The notes below the pieces were generated by a model that was not told the DNA's origin, made no database searches, and saw nothing but the letters and a program-made list of their open reading frames with translations. A stretch of DNA of 24,030 nt from Actinomycetes bacterium. Its GTDB lineage: Bacteria; Actinomycetota; Actinomycetes; Mycobacteriales; Mycobacteriaceae. Positions 14,712-22,040 of the stretch are shown in pieces; the stretch's first letter is position 1; the number at the start of each line of letters is the position of its first letter. The stretch lies in the NCBI GenBank assembly GCA_023417985.1, contig JAEZDV010000067.1, positions 1-24,030 on the forward strand, read 5' to 3'. The position numbers and the translations under genes were made by a program.

Positions 14712-15305
14712 ATGACCGACATGATCGATCTGTCCAGCGCGACCCGCCGCATGGACCGGGTTCTCGACGGGATCAGCGACGAGCACCTCACTGCACCCAC
14801 ACCGTGTAGCGAGTCGAACGTCGGAGCCCTCGTCGACCATGTACTCGGCCTGACGGTCGCCTTCACCTCGGCGGCCCGCAAGGAACTGGGCGAAGTCACC
14901 TCCGCGAACCCGCCCCTGCCGTCCAGCGGGCCCGGCCGCGGTGACTGGCGCTCGAGCGCTCCGGGCCTGCTCGACGACCTCGCCGACGCGTGGCGCGATC
15001 CCGGTGCATGGACGGGCACCACCCGCGCGGGGGGCATCGATCTCCCGGGCGAGGTCGCCGGGCTCGTCGCACTCGACGAGCTGGTCGTGCACGGCTGGGA
15101 TCTCGCCGTGGCCACCGGGCAAACCTATGCCTGCGAACCTGCGGAGATTGCGGCGTGCATGGCGTTCGCCGAATCCGTGTCCGACGAACAGCGCACGGAA
15201 GGCGGGCTTTTCGGACCTGCGGTCGAGGTGCCGAGCGACGCACCCGCCATGCACAGGCTGCTCGGACTCACCGGCCGCGATCCGTCCTGGTCCCCGCTCG
15301 CCTGA
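14712..15305 (+). CDS. TIGR03086 / DinB-like metal-binding protein
   Basis: A 197-residue protein of the mycothiol-dependent maleylpyruvate isomerase/DinB superfamily. Expected metal ligands are present: H43 in LVDHVLG and the E-x3-H pair E123/H127 in LDELVVHGWDLA. Such proteins are four-helix bundles that bind a divalent metal and in actinobacteria often use mycothiol; the substrate here is unknown. The ATG at 14712 has AGGAG seven bases upstream. An in-frame GTG at 14652 would overlap the hydrolase stop (GTGA) and add 20 residues that do not look like the family. With 56 bases between the genes it is probably the third gene of the HTH-hydrolase unit. Confidence 0.85.
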   Translation: MTDMIDLSSATRRMDRVLDGISDEHLTAPTPCSESNVGALVDHVLGLTVAFTSAARKELGEVTSANPPLPSSGPGRGDWRSSAPGLLDDLADAWRDPGAWTGTTRAGGIDLPGEVAGLVALDELVVHGWDLAVATGQTYACEPAEIAACMAFAESVSDEQRTEGGLFGPAVEVPSDAPAMHRLLGLTGRDPSWSPLA

Positions 15306-15344
15306 GCGAGGACCATCCGCTCGCGGCGTCGTCCGAGCAGGAGC

Positions 15345-16148
15345 TCAGCCGAGCACGATCGGTGACGTGTAGTCGTCGACCGGCAGATCACCCACCACGA
15401 CGGCGGTCACCTTCGAACTCTTGAAGCTCAGACTGCCCCCGTGGTTGTCGAGGAACGCGGTGTCCGCCGCGTCCCGGCCGGTGGCGATCCGCACGAGCGA
15501 CGACCGCGGGGCGAGGCGCGTCGGATCGACCAGGTGCCAGGCGTCGTCGACGTACGCCTCGGTGACGGCATGGAAATCCATCGGGCGGCAGCCGGGAGCG
15601 AAGACGGAGACCAGCCGCGCGGGAATGTTGACCGCCCGCAACAGCGCGATCGTCAGATGTGCGTAGTCGCGGCACACGCCGGCACCGGAGAGCAGCGTGT
15701 CGGTCGCACTGTCCGTGCCGCGACTGGCTCCCGGCGTGTACACCAAGTGCTGTTCGACGAACTCGACGATCCGCGCGAGCGTCTCGGCGTCCGGTTCCGG
15801 CGACCCGAAACGTGACGCCGCGAAACCGAAGAACCTGTCCGCTTCCGCATATCGGCTCGGACGCAGGTACATCGACAGATCGGCATCGGTGACCGGTGCA
15901 GCCGGGAACGAACCGTGCACCGTCGCCGAGTATTCGACTCTCACCGTGCCGGGCGCGCAGTCGAGCATATGGATGCGGGTGCCGTGTTCGACCACGATCT
16001 CGCGCGGCGTGATCTCGTCGGCGTTGTGGACGACTCTCATCGACTCACGAACCTCGGCGTCGCCCGGATTCGCGACGGCGATCTTCATCTCGACCCGGGT
16101 GGCTTCGGCAACTTCGAACTCGAGGACGGAGGCGACTTCACGTTTCAT
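15345..16148 (-). CDS. Transglutaminase-like cysteine protease-fold protein
   Basis: A 267-residue protein with a beta-rich N domain (about 1-95) and a transglutaminase-like core. The catalytic triad is clear: C159 in GAGVCRDYAHL, H193 in MDFHAVTEAYV and D208 in HLVDPTRL. Bacterial members usually act as cysteine proteases or amidases rather than crosslinkers. No signal peptide, so cytoplasmic. The ATG at 16148-16146 has AGGA eight bases upstream and follows the aroB stop by 40 bases on the same strand, so it may be read with the aro genes. It occupies the place where aroQ is expected. It converges on the TIGR03086 gene. Confidence 0.88.
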   Translation of the reverse strand: MKREVASVLEFEVAEATRVEMKIAVANPGDAEVRESMRVVHNADEITPREIVVEHGTRIHMLDCAPGTVRVEYSATVHGSFPAAPVTDADLSMYLRPSRYAEADRFFGFAASRFGSPEPDAETLARIVEFVEQHLVYTPGASRGTDSATDTLLSGAGVCRDYAHLTIALLRAVNIPARLVSVFAPGCRPMDFHAVTEAYVDDAWHLVDPTRLAPRSSLVRIATGRDAADTAFLDNHGGSLSFKSSKVTAVVVGDLPVDDYTSPIVLG

Positions 16149-16188
16149 GGCACGATCCTGTCACCCGGCCCACCGGGGCGCAGAACCG

Positions 16189-17298
16189 CTACAGCAGAAC
16201 TGTCCCCGCGTCCGCAGAGCCCTGGCTCGCGACCTCGGAGTATGCGGCCACCAGCAGCGCCGGATCCGGTCCTTCGAGGCGGCCCGGCTTCGCGAGGCCG
16301 TCGAGCACGACGAAGCGCAGCAACCCCGCACGGTTCTTCTTGTCGCTCTGCATGCCCTCGAGAAGATTGCCGAAGGCGTCCGGATCGTAGGTGGTGGGCA
16401 ATCCCACGGATTCGAGGATCGCGCGATGGCGGTCCGCGGTCGCGTCGTCGAGACGGCCCGCGAGACGACCGAGTTCCGCCGCGAACACCAAACCCACGGA
16501 GACGGCGGCACCGTGACGCCAGCGGTAACGCTCGCGGCGCTCGATCGCGTGGCCGAGAGTGTGCCCGTAGTTCAGGATTTCGCGTAGATTCGATTCCTTC
16601 AGGTCTGCGGCGACAACCTTCGCTTTGACCTCGACGGACCGACGGATCAGTTCGGGAAGCACGTCTCCCTGCGGATCGAGCGCGGCCGCCGGATCGGCCT
16701 CGATGAGGTCGAGGATGACCGGGTCCGCGATGAATCCCGTCTTGATGACCTCGGCGAGACCGGCGATGATCTCGTTGCGCGGCACCGTCTCGAGCGTGGC
16801 GAGATCGACGAACACCCCGGACGGCTCGTGGAAGGCCCCCACGAGGTTCTTGCCCGCCTCGGTGTTGATGCCGGTCTTGCCGCCGACTGCGGCATCCACC
16901 ATCGCCAGCAACGTCGTCGGAACGTGGTAGACCCGCACTCCCCGCATCCACGTCGCCGCGACGAAGCCCGCGAGATCGGTCGCGGCGCCACCACCGAGAC
17001 TCACCACCGCGTCGGAGCGCGTGAGGCCGATCCGTCCGAGCACTTCCCAGCAGAACCCCGCGACCGCGAGTTCCTTGCCGTCCTCGGCATCGGGGATCTC
17101 GATACGGTGGGCGTCGATCCCGGTCTCGGCGAGCGCTTCCCGAACCGCCTCGGCGGTTGCCGTGAGTGTGGGCTGGTGGAAGATCGCGACGGTGCGGGTG
17201 CCGGACAGGGCTTCCACGAGGTCGCCGAGCAGACCGCGCCCGATGACGACGGGATAGGGCGCGGCGGTGTTGACATCGATGCGTACCGGTTCGGTCAC
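16189..17298 (-). CDS. aroB: 3-Dehydroquinate synthase
   Basis: Second enzyme of the shikimate pathway (DAHP to 3-dehydroquinate), 369 residues. The NAD-binding region shows LGGGAATDLAGFVAATWMRG (101-120) and VPTTLLAMVDAAVGGKTGIN (126-145). The metal ligands are E183 (GLAEVIKTG), H246 (NYGHTLGHAIE) and H262 (RHGAAVSVG). Length is normal. GTG start at 17298-17296 overlaps the aroK stop as GTGA. The C-terminal 15 or so residues after AAYSE are a variable Ala/Ser-rich tail. Confidence 0.97.
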   Translation of the reverse strand: MTEPVRIDVNTAAPYPVVIGRGLLGDLVEALSGTRTVAIFHQPTLTATAEAVREALAETGIDAHRIEIPDAEDGKELAVAGFCWEVLGRIGLTRSDAVVSLGGGAATDLAGFVAATWMRGVRVYHVPTTLLAMVDAAVGGKTGINTEAGKNLVGAFHEPSGVFVDLATLETVPRNEIIAGLAEVIKTGFIADPVILDLIEADPAAALDPQGDVLPELIRRSVEVKAKVVAADLKESNLREILNYGHTLGHAIERRERYRWRHGAAVSVGLVFAAELGRLAGRLDDATADRHRAILESVGLPTTYDPDAFGNLLEGMQSDKKNRAGLLRFVVLDGLAKPGRLEGPDPALLVAAYSEVASQGSADAGTVLL

Positions 17299-17855
17299 GG
17301 TGTGGTGCTCCGATTCTCTGGAGTGGTTCTGGCGGCAGCGGCGTCTTCCACCGCGCCGAGTTTGGCGAGGACCTGCTGGACGACACGGCCGGGGCTCCGG
17401 CCGTCGGTCCGCACCCTGATGGTTGCCGACTGCCGGTACAGAGGCCGGCGGCGACGCATCAGGTCGCGGTATTTCTGGGCGGGGTCTCCCCCGTTGAGCA
17501 ACGGCCGTGAAGTGTTGTTGCCCGTGCGTCGCAGTCCCTCGGCGACACTGAGTTCGAGGTACACGACGTTGTGCCCGGCAAGTAGTTGCCGGGTCCGTTC
17601 CGACAGGATCGCGCCGCCTCCGAGCGAGACGATCCCGTCGTGCTGCGCCAGCGCCTCGGCGACCACGCGCTCCTCGATCTCGCGGAAGGCCGGTTCACCG
17701 TCCTGCTCGAAGATCTCCGGAATGGTGCGCCCGGTGGTGCGTTCGATCTCGGCGTCGGTGTCGAGCAGCGACAATTCGAGCGCCTGGGCGACTCGCCGGC
17801 CGATGGTCGACTTGCCCGCCCCCGGCGGACCGATGAGTACTGCGCGCGGCGCCAT
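17295..17855 (-). CDS. aroK: Shikimate kinase
   Basis: Phosphorylates shikimate at the 3-hydroxyl with ATP; 186 residues. The Walker A motif GPPGAGKST is at 9-17 (K15), DTDAEIERTTGRTIPEIF is the shikimate-binding/Walker B-like segment, and SLGGGAI and NTSRPLL (lid) follow. The C-terminal tail is Ala/Thr-rich and variable. ATG at 17855-17853 is four bases after the aroC stop; the frame is open nine more codons into aroC, but the family starts at the chosen ATG. Stop overlaps the aroB start. Confidence 0.96.
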   Translation of the reverse strand: MAPRAVLIGPPGAGKSTIGRRVAQALELSLLDTDAEIERTTGRTIPEIFEQDGEPAFREIEERVVAEALAQHDGIVSLGGGAILSERTRQLLAGHNVVYLELSVAEGLRRTGNNTSRPLLNGGDPAQKYRDLMRRRRPLYRQSATIRVRTDGRSPGRVVQQVLAKLGAVEDAAAARTTPENRSTTP

Positions 17856-17859
17856 CTCT

Positions 17860-19047
17860 CTACCGCGGCGGGCGCGCCGCAATACCTTTCAGGTAGTGCT
17901 CGATGTTGCTCACCGTTTCGGGAAGCGAGTCACCACCGAACTTCTCCAGAGCAGCCTGCGCGACGACGAGCGCGACCATAGCTTCGGCGACGACACCCGC
18001 TGCGGGTACCGCGCACACGTCGGAACGCTGGTGGATGGCGACGGCTTCGTCGCCGGTTGTCATGTCCACGGTCGACAGGGCACGCGGGACCGTCGAGATC
18101 GGCTTCATCGCGGCACGCACCCGCAGGCTCTCGCCGTTGGTCATGCCACCTTCGATACCGCCTGCACGGTTGGTGGACCGGAGCACACCGTCGGCACCGG
18201 GACGCATCTCGTCGTGAGCGGCGCTGCCGCGTCGGCGCGCGGTCTCGAAGCCGTCACCGACCTCGACGCCCTTGATCGCCTGAATCCCCATGAGCGCCGC
18301 GGCAAGTCGCGAGTCGAGGCGTTCGGCGCCACTGACGAACGAACCGAGCCCGACGGGCAGGCCGTGGACGACGACCTCGACGATGCCGCCGAGAGTGTCA
18401 CCATCACGCTTGGCCGCCTCGATCTCGGCGATCATCGATTCCTCGGCGGCCTTACCGAACGCACGCACCGGGCTCGCGTCGATCGCCGCGAGATCGTCGG
18501 CGCCGGGTTCCGGACCGACGTACGGGTCGGATGCTCCGATGGAGATCACGTGGGAGACGACCTCGGCACCGAACGCCTGCCGGAGGAAGTTGCGGGCCAC
18601 GGTTCCGGCCGCGACGCGCGCCGCAGTCTCTCGTGCACTCGCTCGTTCGAGCACCGGGCGGGCATCGTCGAATCCGTACTTGAGCATGCCCGAGAAGTCG
18701 GCGTGTCCGGGACGGGGACGGGTGAGCGGGGCGTTGCGGGCCTGACCCTCGAGCAATTCCGGCGCGACCGGATCGGCGGACATGATGGTTTCCCACTTGG
18801 GCCATTCGGTGTTGCCGATCTCGATGGCGATCGGGCCGCCGAGCGTGCGCCCGTGCCGGACGCCTCCGATGATGGTGACCTTGTCGGCCTCGAACTTCAT
18901 GCGGGCGCCGCGGCCGTAGCCGAGCCGCCGGCGCGCGAGCTGCTCTGCGATGTCGTCCGATGTCACCTCGACAGCAGCAATCATCCCCTCGAGCATCGCG
19001 ACGAGGGCGGGACCATGGGATTCTCCAGCAGTTATCCAACGCAGCAC
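17860..19047 (-). CDS. aroC: Chorismate synthase
   Basis: FMN-dependent enzyme that converts EPSP to chorismate, the last step of the pathway; 395 residues. Family signatures are clear: ITAGESHGPALVAMLEG at the N-terminus, RRLGYGRGARMKFE, RPGHADFSGMLKYGFDDARP, ERASARETAARVAAG and STNRAGGIEGGMTNGES. The start is GTG at 19047-19045 (VLRWITAGESHG) with AAGGA about seven bases upstream; the 14 codons further up are not conserved in type. It is followed at four bases by aroK and preceded at 48 bases by the prepilin peptidase gene. Confidence 0.97.
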   Translation of the reverse strand: MLRWITAGESHGPALVAMLEGMIAAVEVTSDDIAEQLARRRLGYGRGARMKFEADKVTIIGGVRHGRTLGGPIAIEIGNTEWPKWETIMSADPVAPELLEGQARNAPLTRPRPGHADFSGMLKYGFDDARPVLERASARETAARVAAGTVARNFLRQAFGAEVVSHVISIGASDPYVGPEPGADDLAAIDASPVRAFGKAAEESMIAEIEAAKRDGDTLGGIVEVVVHGLPVGLGSFVSGAERLDSRLAAALMGIQAIKGVEVGDGFETARRRGSAAHDEMRPGADGVLRSTNRAGGIEGGMTNGESLRVRAAMKPISTVPRALSTVDMTTGDEAVAIHQRSDVCAVPAAGVVAEAMVALVVAQAALEKFGGDSLPETVSNIEHYLKGIAARPPR

Positions 19048-19095
19048 ACCCTTATCCTTCCACGCGCGCCGCCCGCTCGGTGACGCCACCCCTGG

Positions 19096-19698
19096 TCACG
19101 GCTCCAGGCACAATCCGAGCATCGCGGCGGCGCACATGGACGGTCCGTGCGGCACCCCGGGCGGCGCGGGGTCCGGGCAGGGAACCCGGCGGTGCACGAG
19201 GCCGAGAACCGCGGCGGCCAGCACGGTCAGGACGGACGGGAGCAACGCCGCGACCAGCCACGCACGGGCGCCCACGACCGCGGTGGCCCCTCCGAGTGCA
19301 ACGGCGAGTTTCACGTCGCCGGCGCCCAGCGACCGCGGCGACACCAGGTGCACGACGAGCATCGGTGCCGTCATCAGCGCGGCGCCCGCCAGCGCCGCAC
19401 CGCCGTGACCGGTGATCCCCGAGACGGAGAGCACCGTGACTCCACCGCCGAGGGTTGGAAGGTTCGGCAGACGCCGGACCAGGATGTCGACGGTGGCCAG
19501 GGCGACGCTCCACCAGCCCAGGACCGCGAAGGCGAGGACCGCGAGCGGTGTGCCGGCCGACGACGCGACCGCGCCGATCACCGCGCACGCGATCTCACAC
19601 ATCCCCGCCGCAGGAACTCGGCCCGCAGATCGAGCCGCCGACGCGTACACCGCCGACCCTGCCGCGGCACCCGCGACCATCCCCGCCACGATCGTCAT
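19096..19698 (-). CDS. Prepilin peptidase, A24 family, short form
   Basis: Membrane aspartic protease of about 200 residues that cleaves prepilin leader peptides. Both catalytic motifs are present: D71 in TVDILVRRLPN and D128 in SLGAGDVKLA (GxGD). The N-terminal methyltransferase domain with its CxxC pairs is lacking, so this is the peptidase-only form typical of Flp/Tad systems. Several hydrophobic helices fill the protein. The start is uncertain: ATG 19698 is chosen, with GTG 19701 or ATG 19680 as alternatives and no strong ribosome binding site for any. A similar gene (Rv2551c) is next to aroE in M. tuberculosis. No pilin gene is in the window. Confidence 0.82.
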   Translation of the reverse strand: MTIVAGMVAGAAAGSAVYASAARSAGRVPAAGMCEIACAVIGAVASSAGTPLAVLAFAVLGWWSVALATVDILVRRLPNLPTLGGGVTVLSVSGITGHGGAALAGAALMTAPMLVVHLVSPRSLGAGDVKLAVALGGATAVVGARAWLVAALLPSVLTVLAAAVLGLVHRRVPCPDPAPPGVPHGPSMCAAAMLGLCLEP

Positions 19699-19870
19699 CA
19701 CGGGCACGAGCGTGCCCCGCCGTGCCGCGCACCGGAGGCCGCCCGACGTCGCAACCGGCGTTCCGGGGAGAAACACGGGCCCTGTGGACAACCCGAATCC
19801 GGTGCAGAAGCGGCGGACTCTGGGAGCATCGGCGGAGAGGTCTCCCCGGTCACCGGAAGGAACGCTGGAC

Positions 19871-20245
19871 ATGGAGCTTTCGTCGATCCTCGAGCACGTC
19901 GGTTCTGCGATCGACGTCGTGGGTGTCGCGGCCATCGTGCTGGGCGCCGCCGTCGCCACCTGGACTGCGGTGGCGGCTCGGGTGCGTTCGCCGGGGATCG
20001 CGGTCTACGAGCAGTACCGGCGCAGCCTGGGCCGCTCGATCCTGCTCGGCCTGGAATTCCTGGTGGCCGCGGACATCATCAAAACCGTGGCGGTCACGCC
20101 GACGTTCACGTCGGTCGGGGTGCTCGCGCTGATCGTGCTGATCCGGACCTTCCTGAGCTGGTCGCTGCAACTCGAGATCGACGGTCGCTGGCCCTGGCAG
20201 CGCGGAAAGCAGTCCGACGCGCCCGTCACACCTCCGGCGTCGTGA
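19871..20245 (+). CDS. DUF1622 membrane protein
   Basis: A 124-residue membrane protein with hydrophobic segments at about 15-36, 57-74 and 80-99. The family core YEQYRRSLGRSILLGLEFLV (46-65) and the run that follows it, AADIIKTVAV and LIRTFLSWSL...EIDGRWPW, identify DUF1622. Function is not known. The ATG at 19871 has GGAAGGA nine bases upstream. The frame is open far upstream, but that part is antisense to the prepilin peptidase gene, so the short form is preferred. It converges on the sigma factor gene with 46 bases between them. Confidence 0.88.
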   Translation: MELSSILEHVGSAIDVVGVAAIVLGAAVATWTAVAARVRSPGIAVYEQYRRSLGRSILLGLEFLVAADIIKTVAVTPTFTSVGVLALIVLIRTFLSWSLQLEIDGRWPWQRGKQSDAPVTPPAS

Positions 20246-20291
20246 CCGTCAGGGTGGTTGTCACCGCCACGGCTGCCGGAGTGCTCGACGC

Positions 20292-21542
20292 TCACAGGGC
20301 AGAGCCACCCGTGAGTTCGTCGCGCCGGCTCAGCAGGAATGCGCGCTCGACGTCGTTGGCCGCGCGGTCCGCGGCGGCGCCGTAGGCGGCCGCAGCGTCG
20401 CGTGAAAGACCGAGGCGACGCAACATGTCCGCGCGCGCCGCGTGGAAGACGTGGTAGCGATCGAGATCGAGTTCACCGACGAGGCGCAGTGCCACCTCCG
20501 GCCCCTCGATCTCGGCGAGGGCGACGGCCCGGTGCAACGCCACGACGGGAGTGGGCTGCACGGCGAGCAGATGATCGTAGAGCGCCACGATCTGCACCCA
20601 GTCCGTTGCCGACACCGTCGTCGCATCGGCGTGCACGGCAGCGATGGCCGCCTGCAGTTGGTAGGGCCCGGGGCGATTCTCCTGCAGGCAGCGCCGCACG
20701 AGGGCGTGCCCCTCGTGGATCAGGCTCCGATCCCACATTGAACGATCCTGGTCCGCAAGGAGGATCAGCCGTCCGTCCTGGGCCGTCCGGGCAGGTCTGC
20801 GCGATTCACCGAACAGCATCAGCGCCAGCAGCCCGATCGTCTCGAGATCCTCGGGCAGGAGTTCACGCAGTTGCCGCACGAGCCGGAGCGCCTCGGCTCC
20901 GAGGTCGGTATCGCCGAGATCCGCTCCTCCGCTGGCGGTGTGGGACTCGGTGTAGATGAGGTACAACACCGCGTGCACCGCGCTCAGCCGGTCGGGCAGG
21001 TCGGCGGCGGACGGGGTACGGAAGGGGATCCGGGCATCGCGGATCTTCGCCTTCGCTCGTGAAATACGCTGCGCCATCGTGGATTCCGGAACAAGGAATG
21101 CTCGCGCGATCTGTACGGTGCCGAGGCCCCCGAGAAGCCTGAGGGTGAGCGCCACCTGCGTCGCCGGAGCGAGCGAGGGATGACAGCACGTGAAGATGAG
21201 ACGCAGACGGTCGTCGGGTAGACCCGGCTCGTCGAGAGCGCTGACGTCCGGAGTGCTGTATTCCGGCGTGCCCCGCAGTCTCGCTGCGTCCGCGTGCCGG
21301 GCGTCCCGCATGTTCTCCCGCCGGGTGTGGTCGATGGCGCGTCGCCGTGCGGTGGTGATGATCCAGCCGGCCGGACTCGGCGGGATCCCCTCCCCCGGCC
21401 AGCGGTTCACCGCGACGGTGAACGCCTCCTGCACCGCGTCTTCGGCGAGGTCGAGGTCGTCGAAGACGCGGGTGAGGACGGACACCGCACGTCCGTACTC
21501 GTCGCGGAAGATCCGATCGATCTGTGTCGAAGTGACCGTCAT
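20292..21542 (-). CDS. ECF RNA polymerase sigma factor with long C-terminal extension (ECF42-like)
   Basis: A 416-residue sigma factor. The sigma-2 region lies at about 10-78 (YGRAVSVLTRVFDDLDLAED, then AVQEAFTVA and WIITTARRRAID). The sigma-4 region is at about 112-167 (CCHPSLAPATQVALTLRLLGG, read in parts, then TVQIARAFLVPESTMAQRISRAK). The remaining 240 residues are a helical, TPR-like extension that marks the ECF42 group. There is no anti-sigma gene; control is thought to involve the extension. The ATG at 21542-21540 is five bases after the stop of the YCII/DGPF gene, the constant partner of this group, so the two form an operon. Confidence 0.9.
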   Translation of the reverse strand: MTVTSTQIDRIFRDEYGRAVSVLTRVFDDLDLAEDAVQEAFTVAVNRWPGEGIPPSPAGWIITTARRRAIDHTRRENMRDARHADAARLRGTPEYSTPDVSALDEPGLPDDRLRLIFTCCHPSLAPATQVALTLRLLGGLGTVQIARAFLVPESTMAQRISRAKAKIRDARIPFRTPSAADLPDRLSAVHAVLYLIYTESHTASGGADLGDTDLGAEALRLVRQLRELLPEDLETIGLLALMLFGESRRPARTAQDGRLILLADQDRSMWDRSLIHEGHALVRRCLQENRPGPYQLQAAIAAVHADATTVSATDWVQIVALYDHLLAVQPTPVVALHRAVALAEIEGPEVALRLVGELDLDRYHVFHAARADMLRRLGLSRDAAAAYGAAADRAANDVERAFLLSRRDELTGGSAL

Positions 21543-21547
21543 CGGAC

Positions 21548-21901
21548 TCAGCCGGACGACACCCACTGCAGGGGACGCACCTCGACGGGCAGAGTGGTGG
21601 CCTCCGCGAGCTTGTGACCCCACACGAGCGCGGCATCGAGATCCGGCGCTTCGATTACGTCGAAGCCCCCGAGGTGTTCCTTGCCTTCGATGTAGGGCCC
21701 GTCGGTCGTCACGACGCCCCGGCTCCCGTTACGGACGACGGTGGAGGTGCTCGGCGCGTGGAGTCCTCCCGAGAAGACCCACGCCCCGGCCTCGCGCAGT
21801 TCGCCTTCGAGCGCCTGAACCCGTCGCATGATCGGTTCGAGTTCCTCGGGCGGCGGCGGATCGCCATCGGGTTGATAGATGCTGAGCAGGTACTGGACCA
21901 T
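21548..21901 (-). CDS. YCII/DGPF-domain protein, partner of the ECF sigma factor
   Basis: A 117-residue protein of the YCII-related (DGPF) family with a dimeric ferredoxin-like fold. It shows the N-terminal MVQYLLSIYQPDG and the signature VTTDGPYIEGKEHLGGFDVI, in which DGPF reads DGPY. The biochemical role is unknown. The ATG at 21901-21899 has AGAAGGAA about eight bases upstream; further upstream residues lie over the promoter. Directly followed by the sigma factor gene. Its upstream region carries a TGTCGA box expected for ECF42 targets, so the pair may be self-activated. Confidence 0.9.
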   Translation of the reverse strand: MVQYLLSIYQPDGDPPPPEELEPIMRRVQALEGELREAGAWVFSGGLHAPSTSTVVRNGSRGVVTTDGPYIEGKEHLGGFDVIEAPDLDAALVWGHKLAEATTLPVEVRPLQWVSSG

Positions 21902-21923
21902 TGCCGGATTCCTTCTCTGCGGT

Positions 21924-21940
21924 GGCCGGCTGTTCCGGCC
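21924..21940 (-). other. Hairpin in the YCII leader
   Basis: GGCCGG (21924-21929) and CCGGCC (21935-21940) with a five-base loop, placed about ten bases before the ribosome binding site of the YCII gene. It could affect leader stability or translation; no T-run follows. Confidence 0.5.
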
Positions 21941-21952
21941 GCTCATCTACTA

Positions 21953-21979
21953 CACGAACGATAGGCGGCAGATTCGACA
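21953..21979 (-). promoter_or_regulatory. Candidate ECF42-type promoter of the YCII-sigma operon
   Basis: Minus strand TGTCGA (21979-21974) equals the -35 motif reported for ECF42 targets. CGTG (21956-21953) follows after 17 bases and resembles the reported CG-type -10; CGTT at 21960-21957 is an alternative with a shorter spacer. It lies about 50-75 bases upstream of the YCII ATG. Confidence 0.5.
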
Positions 21980-22028
21980 TCCACCGGCACAAAGGCGACA
22001 ACCGGGCGCGGAAGGCATGCACTCCGCC

Positions 22029-22034
22029 TACGGT
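22029..22034 (+). promoter_or_regulatory. Leaderless-type -10 box of the glutamate-synthase-like gene
   Basis: TACGGT six bases before the ATG at 22041. There is no Shine-Dalgarno site for that ATG. No clear -35 box is seen. Confidence 0.4.
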
Positions 22035-22040
22035 GAAGCC

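Noticed and set aside
16828..19083. 751-residue plus-strand ORF opposite aroC, aroK and aroB
   Set aside because: It spans three real genes on the other strand, and no family motif is visible.
19147..20385. 412-residue plus-strand ORF across the prepilin peptidase and DUF1622 genes
   Set aside because: It is a shadow of two real genes; its Arg-rich product has no recognisable domain.
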